Positions 6,072 to 13,096 of a stretch of 13,391 nucleotides of DNA are shown here, one piece after another. This stretch comes from an uncultured Eubacteriales bacterium (GTDB lineage: Bacteria > Bacillota > Clostridia > Oscillospirales > Oscillospiraceae). The notes beneath the pieces were generated by a model. It did no database searches, had not been told where the DNA came from, and saw only the letters and a list, made by a program, of their open reading frames with translations. Where the stretch lies: NCBI GenBank assembly GCA_900552475.1, contig USAC01000057.1, forward strand, positions 1-13,391. Reading direction: 5' to 3'. The position numbers were made by a program, and so were the translations under genes. The number at the start of each line of letters is the position of its first letter. Position 1 is the stretch's first letter.

Positions 6072-7334
6072 ATGAACGAAAACCGCAGAGAGATCATGGA
6101 AAATGTTTATCTGACCTATCTGCCCGCCACAAAATTCAAGACAGGCTGCCTCAGCGCGCAGCTGGTGACGCCGCTGCGGCGCGAGACGGCCGCGTGGAAC
6201 GCGCTGCTGCCGCCGGTGCTCAGCCGCGGCACGGTGCGCTATCCCGACATGGAGAGTCTGTCCGCCGCCATGGACCGGCTCTACGGCATGAACCTCAGCA
6301 CGACGATCCGCAAGCGCGGCGAGCGCCAGTGCGTCGGCTTCGTCACGACGGTCATCGACGACCGCTACGCCCCCGGCGGCGAGCCGTTGCTTGAACCCGC
6401 GGCGCAGCTGCTCGGCGAGCTGTTTCTCGATCCCGTGACGCGCGGCGGGCGGTTCCTGCCGGAGTATGTGGAGAGCGAAAAGACGAACCTGATCGACTCC
6501 ATCCGCTCCATCCGCAACGACAAGCGCGACTGGGCCGACCGCCGTCTGCTCGAGGAGATGTGCGCGGCGGAGCCCTACGGCGTGAGCCGCTGGGGCGACG
6601 AACAGAGCGCCGCGAAGATCAACAACCAGAAGCTCTATCAGTACAGCCAGCGCCTGCTCGCTGAGAGCCGTCTGGAGCTGTTCTACTGCGGCAGCGCCGA
6701 GCGCCGCCGCGTGGAGGATGCACTGCTCGAGGCGTTCGCGGCCCTGCCGCGCGGCGTCCCGGCGGAGCTGAGCGCACCGGAGCGCCCGGCGGCCCCGTCC
6801 GAGCCGCGCTTCGTGACCGAGACGATGGACGTGACGCAGGGCAAGCTCGCCATGGGCTTTCGCTGCGTGACGGACGACGTCCCGGCGATGATCCTCGCAA
6901 ACCTCCTCTTCGGCGGGACCAGCAACTCGAAGCTCTTCATGAACGTGCGCGAAAAGCTCTCGCTTTGCTACTACGCATCGAGCCTGTACGCCCGCTCGAA
7001 GGGGATCCTGACCGTCTCGAGCGGCATCGAGACGAAGGACTATGACCGCGCGCTCGCCGAGATCCTGCACCAGCTCGAGGCCGTGCAGCGCGGCGAGTGG
7101 GAGGACTGGGAGCTGGCCGCGGCACGCAGCGCCATGCGCGCGTCGCTGCAGTCGCTCGGCGACTCGCAGGGCGCGATGGAGAACTATTACCTCGGTCAGG
7201 CCGCGACGGGACAGGACGAGTCGCCCGAGGAGCTGCTCGTGCTTTTGAGCGAGGTGACGCCCGAGCGCATCCGCGCCGCGGCGCAGAGCGTCAAGCTCGA
7301 CACCGTCTACTTCCTGAAGGGGAGGGAGAACTGA
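6072..7334 (+). CDS. ymfF: M16-fold peptidase homologue lacking the metal site, YmfF type (EF-P modification-associated)
   Basis: 420-aa protein with the two-lobe fold of the M16 (pitrilysin/MPP) family, but without the zinc motif. The region that should hold HxxEH (about 41-59, NALLPPVLSRGTVRYPD) has no His or Glu pair. The C-terminal lobe keeps the substrate-binding Arg/Tyr signature in FGGTSNSKLFMNVREKLSLCYY (280-301; Arg293, Tyr300). This fits the non-catalytic partner of a heterodimer with the next gene, as in mitochondrial processing peptidase. In Bacillus subtilis the homologous pair is linked genetically to 5-aminopentanol modification of elongation factor P. The start is ATG at 6072, with AGGAGGT (6057-6063) eight bases upstream; a TTG at 6042 lies before that site and is rejected. 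The next gene starts one base after the stop. Confidence 0.87.
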   Translation: MNENRREIMENVYLTYLPATKFKTGCLSAQLVTPLRRETAAWNALLPPVLSRGTVRYPDMESLSAAMDRLYGMNLSTTIRKRGERQCVGFVTTVIDDRYAPGGEPLLEPAAQLLGELFLDPVTRGGRFLPEYVESEKTNLIDSIRSIRNDKRDWADRRLLEEMCAAEPYGVSRWGDEQSAAKINNQKLYQYSQRLLAESRLELFYCGSAERRRVEDALLEAFAALPRGVPAELSAPERPAAPSEPRFVTETMDVTQGKLAMGFRCVTDDVPAMILANLLFGGTSNSKLFMNVREKLSLCYYASSLYARSKGILTVSSGIETKDYDRALAEILHQLEAVQRGEWEDWELAAARSAMRASLQSLGDSQGAMENYYLGQAATGQDESPEELLVLLSEVTPERIRAAAQSVKLDTVYFLKGREN

Positions 7335-7335
7335 C

Positions 7336-8628
7336 ATGAAACAGATAATTTACCCCCGCATCGGTGAGACGGTCTACCGTGAAACGCTGCCGAACGGCCT
7401 GCCCGTGTGCGTGGTGACCAAGCCCGGCTACCGCCGCGCCTACGCGCTCTTTGCCACACGCTACGGCGGCATGGACATGCGCTTTGCGCTCAATGGCGAG
7501 TGGCTCGATACCCCCGCCGGGATCGCGCACTATCTCGAGCACAAGATGTTCGACACCGAGGAGGGAAACGCCCTCCAGATCCTCGCCCAGAACGGGGCCG
7601 AGCCGAACGCCTTCACCTCAAACGCCGTCACGGCGTACTATTTCGACTCGACCGAGCACTTCTTCGAGAACCTGCGCGTGCTTCTCTCGTTCGTCTCCGT
7701 GCCGTATTTCACGGACGAGAGCGTCCAGAAGGAGCGCGGCATCATCTCACAGGAGATCGGCATGATCGAGGACAACCCCGAGTGGCAGGTCTATAAGAAC
7801 CTCATCGGCCTGCTCTACCGCAGCAGCCCCGCACGCGTGCCGGTCGCGGGGTCGGTGGAGTCGATCGCCGGCATCACCGCCCAGACGCTCTACGACTGCC
7901 ACAAGGCGTTCTACACGCCGGGCAACATGTGCCTGACCGTCGTGGGCGACGTCGACCCGCAGGAGGTGCTGCGCCTTGCGCGCGAGGTGCTTCCCGCCGG
8001 GAGCGGCCCCGCCATCCCGCGCGATTACGGCGAGGAGGAGGATCTCACCCCGCACGAGAAGGAGAAAACCGTGCGCATGGAGGTCTCCATGCCGACGTTC
8101 CTGCTTGGCTTCAAGTGCGCGCCGGTCGGCGACGGGCCGGAGCAGATGCGGCAAAACCTCATCGGTGAGCTGGCCTGCGACGTGCTGATGGGCGAGTCGA
8201 GCCCGCTCTATGCCCGGCTCTACAGCGAAGGACTCATCAACGGCAGCTTCGGCTACAGCTTCGATATTCTGCCCGGCGCGGCCTATGTTTACGCCGGGGG
8301 CGACAGCAACGACCCCCGCGCTGTGAAGGCGGCGATTCTCGCCGAGACGGAGCGCCTTCTCAAAGACGGGATCGATGCGGACTACTGGATACAGCTGCAG
8401 CGCGCGAACTTCGGCAGCACGCTCAAGAGCCTGAACTCGTTTGAGTCCGTCGCCATGTCGGCGGTGGAGGGCTGCTTCCACGGCTACGACCCGTTCCAGT
8501 TCCCGGAGTTCTATGAGTCGATTTCCCGGCAGGATCTGCTGGACTTCATCCGCAAAAACATCTGTGAGGACCGCGCGGCCCTCTCTGCGATCTACCCGAA
8601 GGAGGAACCATCACCTTGCGCATTATGA
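7336..8628 (+). CDS. ymfH: M16 zinc metallopeptidase, YmfH type (EF-P modification-associated)
   Basis: 430-aa catalytic-type M16 protein. The inverted zinc motif HYLEH (65-69) is present, and the third ligand is probably Glu140 in ISQEIGM, followed by the family-typical DNPEW. ALQILAQNGAEPNAFTS (79-95) is the usual strand after the active site. The C-terminal lobe has SSPLYARLYSEGLINGSFGY in the Arg/Tyr region. It presumably pairs with the metal-less protein encoded immediately upstream. The physiological substrate is not established; the B. subtilis homologue is needed for normal EF-P modification. A GGAGGGAG site lies in the upstream gene's last codons. The stop overlaps an in-frame ATG of lgt as ATGA (8625-8628). 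Confidence 0.9.
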   Translation: MKQIIYPRIGETVYRETLPNGLPVCVVTKPGYRRAYALFATRYGGMDMRFALNGEWLDTPAGIAHYLEHKMFDTEEGNALQILAQNGAEPNAFTSNAVTAYYFDSTEHFFENLRVLLSFVSVPYFTDESVQKERGIISQEIGMIEDNPEWQVYKNLIGLLYRSSPARVPVAGSVESIAGITAQTLYDCHKAFYTPGNMCLTVVGDVDPQEVLRLAREVLPAGSGPAIPRDYGEEEDLTPHEKEKTVRMEVSMPTFLLGFKCAPVGDGPEQMRQNLIGELACDVLMGESSPLYARLYSEGLINGSFGYSFDILPGAAYVYAGGDSNDPRAVKAAILAETERLLKDGIDADYWIQLQRANFGSTLKSLNSFESVAMSAVEGCFHGYDPFQFPEFYESISRQDLLDFIRKNICEDRAALSAIYPKEEPSPCAL

Positions 8629-9605
8629 CAGACAGCCCCATCAGCTTCCCGGGGCTTTTCGGCGACTGGCAGTTCACGGCCAGCTCCGCGGCGCTGCACA
8701 TCGGCAGCCGCAGCATCTACTGGTACGGCATTCTCATCACGCTCGGCCTTGTGCTGGCGCTGGCACTTTGCATGCGCCAGAAGGAGAAATACGGCATCAG
8801 CGAGGATAACCTCCTCGACGGCGTGCTCTGGGGCATCCCCTGCGGCATCCTCGGCGCACGGATTTACTATGTGCTGTTCTATCTCGACAACTTCAAAAAC
8901 AGCGACGGCTCGTTCAGCTGGAGCAAGGCCATCGCCATCTGGGACGGCGGTCTCGCCATCTACGGGACGGTCATCATCGTCGTCATCATCGCACTGTGCC
9001 TGAGCCGGCGCAAGGGCGAGAAGGGATTTAAGTTCTTCGCCATGACCGACCTCGTCGTCATCGGTCTGTTTGTCGGCCAGCTCGTCGGCCGCTGGGGCAA
9101 CTTCATGAACCGCGAGGCCTTCGGCTCGGAGACGACGCTGCCGTGGCGCATGCGCCTGACGACCGTCGCGGGTGCGTACATTGAGGTGCACCCGACGTTC
9201 CTCTATGAGAGCCTGTGGAACCTCGTGGGTCTGCTGCTCCTGCTGTTCGTGGTGAGCCGGGCGCGCCGCTTCGACGGCGAGAACACGTGGTTTTACTTCC
9301 TGTGGTACGGTGTGGGCCGCTCGTGGATCGAAGGTCTGCGCACGGACAGCCTCTACCTCTTTGACTGGACGCTCTTCGGCGCGCCCATCCGCGTGTCGCA
9401 GGTGCTCAGCATCGCGATGGTGTTCGTGTCGCTGTTCATGCTGGTCTACAACATTAAAATCAAGCCCCACAAGCCTGAGGAGCTCTGGGTCAATCAGGTC
9501 GCCGCGCGCAAGGCGGCGCGGGACGCGCTCGCGGACACCGCCGCGCAGCCCGCCGCTGAACCGGAAGTTCCCGAAACGCCCGAATCACCGGAGGAGGACA
9601 AATGA
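8616..9605 (+). CDS. lgt: Prolipoprotein diacylglyceryl transferase
   Basis: 329-aa membrane enzyme that moves diacylglycerol from phosphatidylglycerol onto the lipobox cysteine of prolipoproteins, the first step of lipoprotein maturation. About seven transmembrane helices are visible. The Lgt signature GRWGNFMNREAFG is at 158-170 (Arg159, Asn162, Asn165, Glu167), with HPTFLYESLWN and EGLRTDSLYL further on. In IWDGGLAIYG (108-117) the position of E. coli His103 is Tyr116, a variant I recall from other Gram-positive Lgts. The C-terminus has an extra Pro/Glu/Ala-rich tail (about 293-329), likely cytoplasmic. TTG at 8616 is preferred because GGAGGA ends nine bases before it; ATG at 8625 forms an ATGA overlap but is 18 bases from that site. 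The gene overlaps ymfH and folD. Confidence 0.95.
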   Translation: MRIMTDSPISFPGLFGDWQFTASSAALHIGSRSIYWYGILITLGLVLALALCMRQKEKYGISEDNLLDGVLWGIPCGILGARIYYVLFYLDNFKNSDGSFSWSKAIAIWDGGLAIYGTVIIVVIIALCLSRRKGEKGFKFFAMTDLVVIGLFVGQLVGRWGNFMNREAFGSETTLPWRMRLTTVAGAYIEVHPTFLYESLWNLVGLLLLLFVVSRARRFDGENTWFYFLWYGVGRSWIEGLRTDSLYLFDWTLFGAPIRVSQVLSIAMVFVSLFMLVYNIKIKPHKPEELWVNQVAARKAARDALADTAAQPAAEPEVPETPESPEEDK

Positions 9606-10441
9606 GCGCACAGCTGATGGACGGAAAGGCGCTGGCCGCGCAGAAAAAGGCCGCCATCCGCGCCGAGGTGGAGCGCCTTGCGCGCACGCCCGGCCTTGCC
9701 GTCGTGCTCGTGGGCGAGAATCCCGCCTCACAGATCTATGTGCGCGGCAAGGCGCGCGACTGTGAGGAGTGCGGCATCCGCTGCATGGACTTCCGCCTGC
9801 CCGCGCAGACGACGGAGAGCGAGCTGCTCACGCTGATCGCTGAGCTGAACGGCCGCGCGGACGTCGACGGCATCCTCGTGCAGCTGCCGCTGCCGGAGGG
9901 GATCCGCGAGCGCCGCGTGCTCGAGGCCATCGCCCCGGAGAAGGACGTGGACGCATTCCACCCGGAGAACGTTGGCCGCCTTGTGCAGGGGCAGGCGCGG
10001 TATCTGCCGTGTACCCCGGCGGGCGTGATGGAGCTGCTGCGCGCGGCGGGCGTCGACCCCGCGGGCAGGCGCGCCGTTATCGTCGGCCGCAGCAACATCG
10101 TCGGAAAACCAATGGCACTCCTGCTGCTGCAGGCGGACGCCACGGTCACGGTCTGCCACAGCCGCACGCCCGACCTCGCGGACGAGTGCCGCCGGGCGGA
10201 CATCCTGATTTCCGCCGTCGGCCGCCGTGGCCTGATCACCGCCGACATGATCAAGCCCGGCGCTGCGGTCGTGGACGTCGCGATGAACCGCGATGAAGAC
10301 GGCAAGCTCTGCGGCGACGTGGACTTCGCCGCCGCGTGCGCCGTCGCCGCGCACATCACCCCCGTCCCCGGCGGCGTCGGCCCCATGACCCGCGCCATGC
10401 TCATGGAAAACACCCTCCGCGCCGCCCGCCTGCGGGGCTGA
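9602..10441 (+). CDS. folD: Bifunctional methylenetetrahydrofolate dehydrogenase / methenyltetrahydrofolate cyclohydrolase
   Basis: 279-aa cytosolic enzyme that interconverts 5,10-methylene-, 5,10-methenyl- and 10-formyl-tetrahydrofolate, supplying one-carbon units for purines and formyl-methionine. Catalytic YxxxK is Tyr46-Lys50 (YVRGK). DGILVQLPLP (89-98) and PEKDVDAFHPENVGRL shape the folate site. GRSNIVGKPMALLLL starts the NADP-binding Rossmann half, and PVPGGVGPMTRAML is the C-terminal signature. Length is standard. It starts inside the lgt stop (ATGA) with GGAGGA just upstream, and is the last gene of the operon, followed by a strong terminator. Confidence 0.97.
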   Translation: MSAQLMDGKALAAQKKAAIRAEVERLARTPGLAVVLVGENPASQIYVRGKARDCEECGIRCMDFRLPAQTTESELLTLIAELNGRADVDGILVQLPLPEGIRERRVLEAIAPEKDVDAFHPENVGRLVQGQARYLPCTPAGVMELLRAAGVDPAGRRAVIVGRSNIVGKPMALLLLQADATVTVCHSRTPDLADECRRADILISAVGRRGLITADMIKPGAAVVDVAMNRDEDGKLCGDVDFAAACAVAAHITPVPGGVGPMTRAMLMENTLRAARLRG

Positions 10442-10453
10442 CACAGAAACAAC

Positions 10454-10497
10454 GGAAGGAGACACTTCGTGAAGAAGCCGTCTCCTTCCATTTTTTT
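10454..10497 (+). terminator. Intrinsic terminator of the ymfF-folD operon
   Basis: GGAAGGAGAC (10454-10463) pairs exactly with GTCTCCTTCC (10480-10489). The interior ACTTCGTGAAGAAGCC contains a small CTTC/GAAG hairpin. An A and seven Ts follow. It begins 12 bases after the folD stop. Confidence 0.9.
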
Positions 10498-10559
10498 CGT
10501 ACAAGGTGAGACTTTTCCCGCGATTGTGCGACTAATAGCCGACATACTGTGCAGCAGCC

Positions 10560-10707
10560 CTCGGCTCCCCCTCCGGGAGAGCTGTCACCGCAGGTGACTG
10601 GGAGGGGTCCGCAGCCTTTTGAACGATACAATCCATTTGAAAGCGTGCAGCGTTTCCCCTCTCCGTCCCCGCTGCGCTCGGCCACCTCTCCCGAAGGGAG
10701 AGGCAAG
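10560..10707. repeat. Hairpin-rich intergenic repeat element (REP/MITE-like)
   Basis: Two structured modules about 60 bases apart. Module 1: CCCCTCC (10568-10574) pairs with GGAGGGG (10601-10607), enclosing a perfect GTCACC-GCA-GGTGAC hairpin (10584-10598). Module 2: CCTCTCCC-GAA-GGGAGAGG (10685-10703) is a perfect 8-bp hairpin, and upstream CCCCTCTCC (10656-10664) could compete for the same arm. Elements with CTCTCCC-GAA-GGGAGAG ends and a GTCACCG/GGTGAC core are, to my recollection, frequent between genes of gut Clostridia. There is only one copy here, so its repetitive nature is from memory and needs a genome-wide search. Confidence 0.55.
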
Positions 10708-10784
10708 GGATGCTCCCACCGTGCCTGTTCGCTTTCTCAAGCAGTCCGCTCGTTTGCGGGCTGATATTTTTCCGCGCCAAACCG

Positions 10785-10813
10785 TTGACTTTTCGCGCCG
10801 CTCTGCCTATACT
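10785..10813 (+). promoter_or_regulatory. Promoter of thrE
   Basis: -35 TTGACT (10785-10790), a 17-base spacer and -10 TATACT (10808-10813), each one base from consensus. Predicted start of transcription is near 10820, giving a leader of about 54 bases. Confidence 0.82.
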
Positions 10814-10822
10814 GTCAGGTTA

Positions 10823-10838
10823 GGCGGCACACGCCGCC
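10823..10838 (+). promoter_or_regulatory. Leader hairpin at the 5' end of the thrE transcript
   Basis: GGCGGC-ACAC-GCCGCC is a perfect 6-bp GC stem only a few bases after the predicted transcription start. There is no T run, so it is more likely a 5' stabilising structure than an attenuator. No known riboswitch fits in the short leader. Confidence 0.45.
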
Positions 10839-10873
10839 CGCTTATCAAACGATTCACAGGAGCACTGTTTCAT

Positions 10874-12091
10874 ATGGATTACTACCTTCTGACCGATCTG
10901 GCGGCGACCATGGGCTATCACCTGGCCATGTCCGGCGCGGAGACCTTCCGCGTGGAGGACACCGTCCACCGCATTCTCGGCGCCTATGGCATCGAGTGCG
11001 AGGTGTTCGCCATCCCCAACAGCATCTCCGTCAGCCTGGAGGCCGCCAACGGCAAGCCCCTGATGGTGCTGCGGCGCATCGGCTTCCACGGCAACGACCT
11101 CGAAAAGCTCGAAAAGCTCAACGCCCTGAGCCGCCGCATCTGTGCGGAAAAGCCCGCGCCCGACGAGGCCTTCCGCTGGCTGCGTGAGACGCTGGACGAC
11201 TGCCGCACCTACCGCACGGGCGTCTACTACCTCGGCAACATTCTGGCCGGTATGGGCTTTTGCATCGTGTTCGGCGGAGCGCTGCGCGACTGCCTGTGGG
11301 CGGGGCTGATCGGTCTGATTATCGGCCTTGTCTCCCGCTTTATGGACAGCCGCGAGGCAAACCCCTTCTTCAGCACCATGCTCGCCTCGTGTCTGATGGC
11401 GCTGCCCGCCTATGCCGCGGCAGGGTTGGGGCTTCTTGAGCGGCCCAATGCCGCCATCATCGGCGCGCTGATGATTCTGGTGCCGGGACTGCTCATCACA
11501 AACTCCATGCGCGACATCATCTACGGCGACACGAACTCCGGCATGTTCCGCATCGTGCAGGTCGTTCTCATGGCGATGGCGATCGCGCTCGGGACGGCTG
11601 CGGCGTGGCGGCTCACCGCCGGAATCTACGGCCAGACCGTCTCCTCCACCGTGAGCTGGCCGGCGCTGGCGCAGGCCGCCGCCGTGTTCATCGGCTGCAG
11701 CGGCTTCTGCATTCTCTTCAACGTCCACGGATGCGGCATACTGCTCGCCGATATCGGCGGCATGCTCTCGTGGATGGTGTACCTGCTCTGCACGGCGCTC
11801 GGCTGCGACGTGTATGCCGCGAACCTGTTTGCCGCGGTCTTCGCCGCGCTCTATTCCGAGACGATGGCGCGTGTACGCAAGTGCCCGGCCGTGAACTACC
11901 TCGTCATCTCGACGCTCCCCATGCTCCCCGGCGCGGGCGTCTACTATACGATGAGCCTCGGGCTTGAGGGGCGCATGATGGACAGCGTCGCCAAGGGTCT
12001 TGAGACGGTCGGCGTCGCCGGCTCGCTCGCCGTCGGCATCCTGCTGGTGTCGACCGTGTTCCGGCTCTTCAGCCACCGCGGAAAGAAATAA
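10874..12091 (+). CDS. thrE: Threonine/serine exporter, fused ThrE type
   Basis: 405-aa inner-membrane protein with both ThrE halves in one chain. A cytoplasmic N-terminal domain (1-115) carries the signature MSGAETFRVEDTV (19-31). About five helices follow, with VPGLLITNSMRDIIYGDTNSG (203-223). The second half (from about 262, DUF3815-type) has another five helices and LPMLPGAGVYY (348-358). Homologues export threonine and serine using the proton gradient. In many Firmicutes and in E. coli (YjjP/YjjB) the halves are separate genes; fusion resembles Corynebacterium ThrE. ATG at 10874 is chosen because AGGAG lies 11 bases upstream (a slightly long gap), the promoter is at 10785-10813, and similarity begins here. 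Single-gene transcript closed by a hairpin. The substrate is inferred from the family. Confidence 0.88.
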   Translation: MDYYLLTDLAATMGYHLAMSGAETFRVEDTVHRILGAYGIECEVFAIPNSISVSLEAANGKPLMVLRRIGFHGNDLEKLEKLNALSRRICAEKPAPDEAFRWLRETLDDCRTYRTGVYYLGNILAGMGFCIVFGGALRDCLWAGLIGLIIGLVSRFMDSREANPFFSTMLASCLMALPAYAAAGLGLLERPNAAIIGALMILVPGLLITNSMRDIIYGDTNSGMFRIVQVVLMAMAIALGTAAAWRLTAGIYGQTVSSTVSWPALAQAAAVFIGCSGFCILFNVHGCGILLADIGGMLSWMVYLLCTALGCDVYAANLFAAVFAALYSETMARVRKCPAVNYLVISTLPMLPGAGVYYTMSLGLEGRMMDSVAKGLETVGVAGSLAVGILLVSTVFRLFSHRGKK

Positions 12092-12092
12092 C

Positions 12093-12124
12093 CAAAGAGG
12101 GCAAAAGCCCTCTTTGTCCATTTT
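12093..12124 (+). terminator. Terminator after thrE
   Basis: CAAAGAGGGC (12093-12102), loop AAAA, GCCCTCTTTG (12107-12116), then TCCATTTT. A compact perfect stem two bases after the stop codon. The T run is short and displaced by four bases, so efficiency is uncertain. Confidence 0.75.
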
Positions 12125-12241
12125 CCACTGGAATTGCGCGGCGTTTTTGGCGATGTGGACGAAATTCTCTTTGGGGGATGCAATCTCCGCGTTTTTTGAT
12201 TATGATAGAGACAGACAAGCTCCGTGAAAGGGGATATAACC

Positions 12242-13078
12242 ATGAAATTCTGGAAAATGAACGGCGCGGGCAACGACTTTTTGATTATCAACAATCTCAG
12301 CGGTAAAATCCGCCCCGAGCAGTGGCCGCAGATCGCGCAGACGGTCTGTGAGCGGCACCGCTCCGTCGGTGCCGACGGCCTGATGGCGGTGGAAAAATCC
12401 GACAGTGCCGACTATAAGATGCTGTTTTTCAACTCCGACGGCTCCATGGGCGAGATGTGCGGCAACGGCGCGCGCTGCATATGCCGCTACGGCTACGAGA
12501 CCGGCCTTGCCGGCGAGGTGCAGCACGTTGAGACGACGGCGGGCCTTGTGACCGGCTGGCGCATGGACGCGCGGATGTACCGCGTCCGGCTCAACGATCC
12601 GACCCATATCGAGCTTGACGGCCGCGCGGACATCGACGGCAAAACGTACCGCTATGCCTACGTTGAGCTGGGCGACCCCTGCATCCCGCACGCAGTGGTC
12701 GAGATCCCCGGCCTGCGCACCTGCAATGAGGACGCGCTGCGCGAGCTCGGGCGCAGGCTCCGCCACTACAAGGCCTTCCCCAAGGGCGCAAACGTCAACT
12801 TCTATGAGCGCATCGGCGATGACCACCTCTATGAGCGCACGTTCGAGCGCGGCGTCGAGGACTTCACCTACGCCTGCGGCACCGGCACCGGCTCGCTCGT
12901 GACGGCGCTGACGCTGCGCGGCGAGGTCAGCGGGCGCGGCGTGCGCGTCGACATGACGGGCGGCCGTCTCATCATCGATGTGGAATACGACGAGGGCCGC
13001 GTGGAAAATCTCTACCTCACCGGTCCGACGAACATCGTCTGCAAGGGCGAGCTGACGGACGAGGAGCTGGTGCTCTGA
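12242..13078 (+). CDS. dapF: Diaminopimelate epimerase
   Basis: 278-aa cytosolic enzyme, PLP-independent, converting LL-diaminopimelate to meso-diaminopimelate for lysine and peptidoglycan. The catalytic cysteine pair is Cys73 (EMCGNGARC) and Cys212 (YACGTGTG). KMNGAGNDF (5-13) opens the protein as usual, and FFNSDGSMGEMCGNGARC forms the first half-site. Glu202-Arg203 of the conserved ERG are kept. The usual GET before ALACGTG-like sequence is replaced by EDFT, probably a clade variant. The start is ATG at 12242 with AAAGGGG eight bases upstream; a GTG at 12224 lies before that site and is rejected. I found no convincing promoter; TATGAT at 12201-12206 has no good -35. lysA follows after 18 bases, so the two form an operon. 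Confidence 0.96.
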   Translation: MKFWKMNGAGNDFLIINNLSGKIRPEQWPQIAQTVCERHRSVGADGLMAVEKSDSADYKMLFFNSDGSMGEMCGNGARCICRYGYETGLAGEVQHVETTAGLVTGWRMDARMYRVRLNDPTHIELDGRADIDGKTYRYAYVELGDPCIPHAVVEIPGLRTCNEDALRELGRRLRHYKAFPKGANVNFYERIGDDHLYERTFERGVEDFTYACGTGTGSLVTALTLRGEVSGRGVRVDMTGGRLIIDVEYDEGRVENLYLTGPTNIVCKGELTDEELVL

Positions 13079-13096
13079 GCGCCGGAAAGGAATCGT

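Larger units (their letters stand above)
10498..10873 (+). other. Intergenic spacer (folD to thrE) with repeat element, promoter and leader
   Basis: No gene is supported here. An open frame runs from 10619 into thrE, but its first 85 codons cover a hairpin-rich repeat and the promoter and have no ribosome binding site. The spacer holds the 14-base repeat AAGGTGAGACTTTT (10503-10516), the hairpin element at 10560-10707, the thrE promoter and a leader hairpin. Confidence 0.75.

Noticed and set aside
5994..7337. Minus-strand open frame of 447 codons opposite ymfF
   Set aside because: Antisense shadow of a clear M16-family gene; composition is Arg/Ala/Leu/His-rich without motifs.
10619..10873. 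85-codon N-terminal extension of thrE
   Set aside because: Covers a hairpin repeat and the thrE promoter, lacks a ribosome binding site, and homology begins at the ATG at 10874.
10820..12121. Minus-strand open frame of 433 codons opposite thrE
   Set aside because: Antisense of a membrane protein gene; hydrophilic His/Glu/Arg-rich product without recognisable domain, and it would start inside the thrE terminator.
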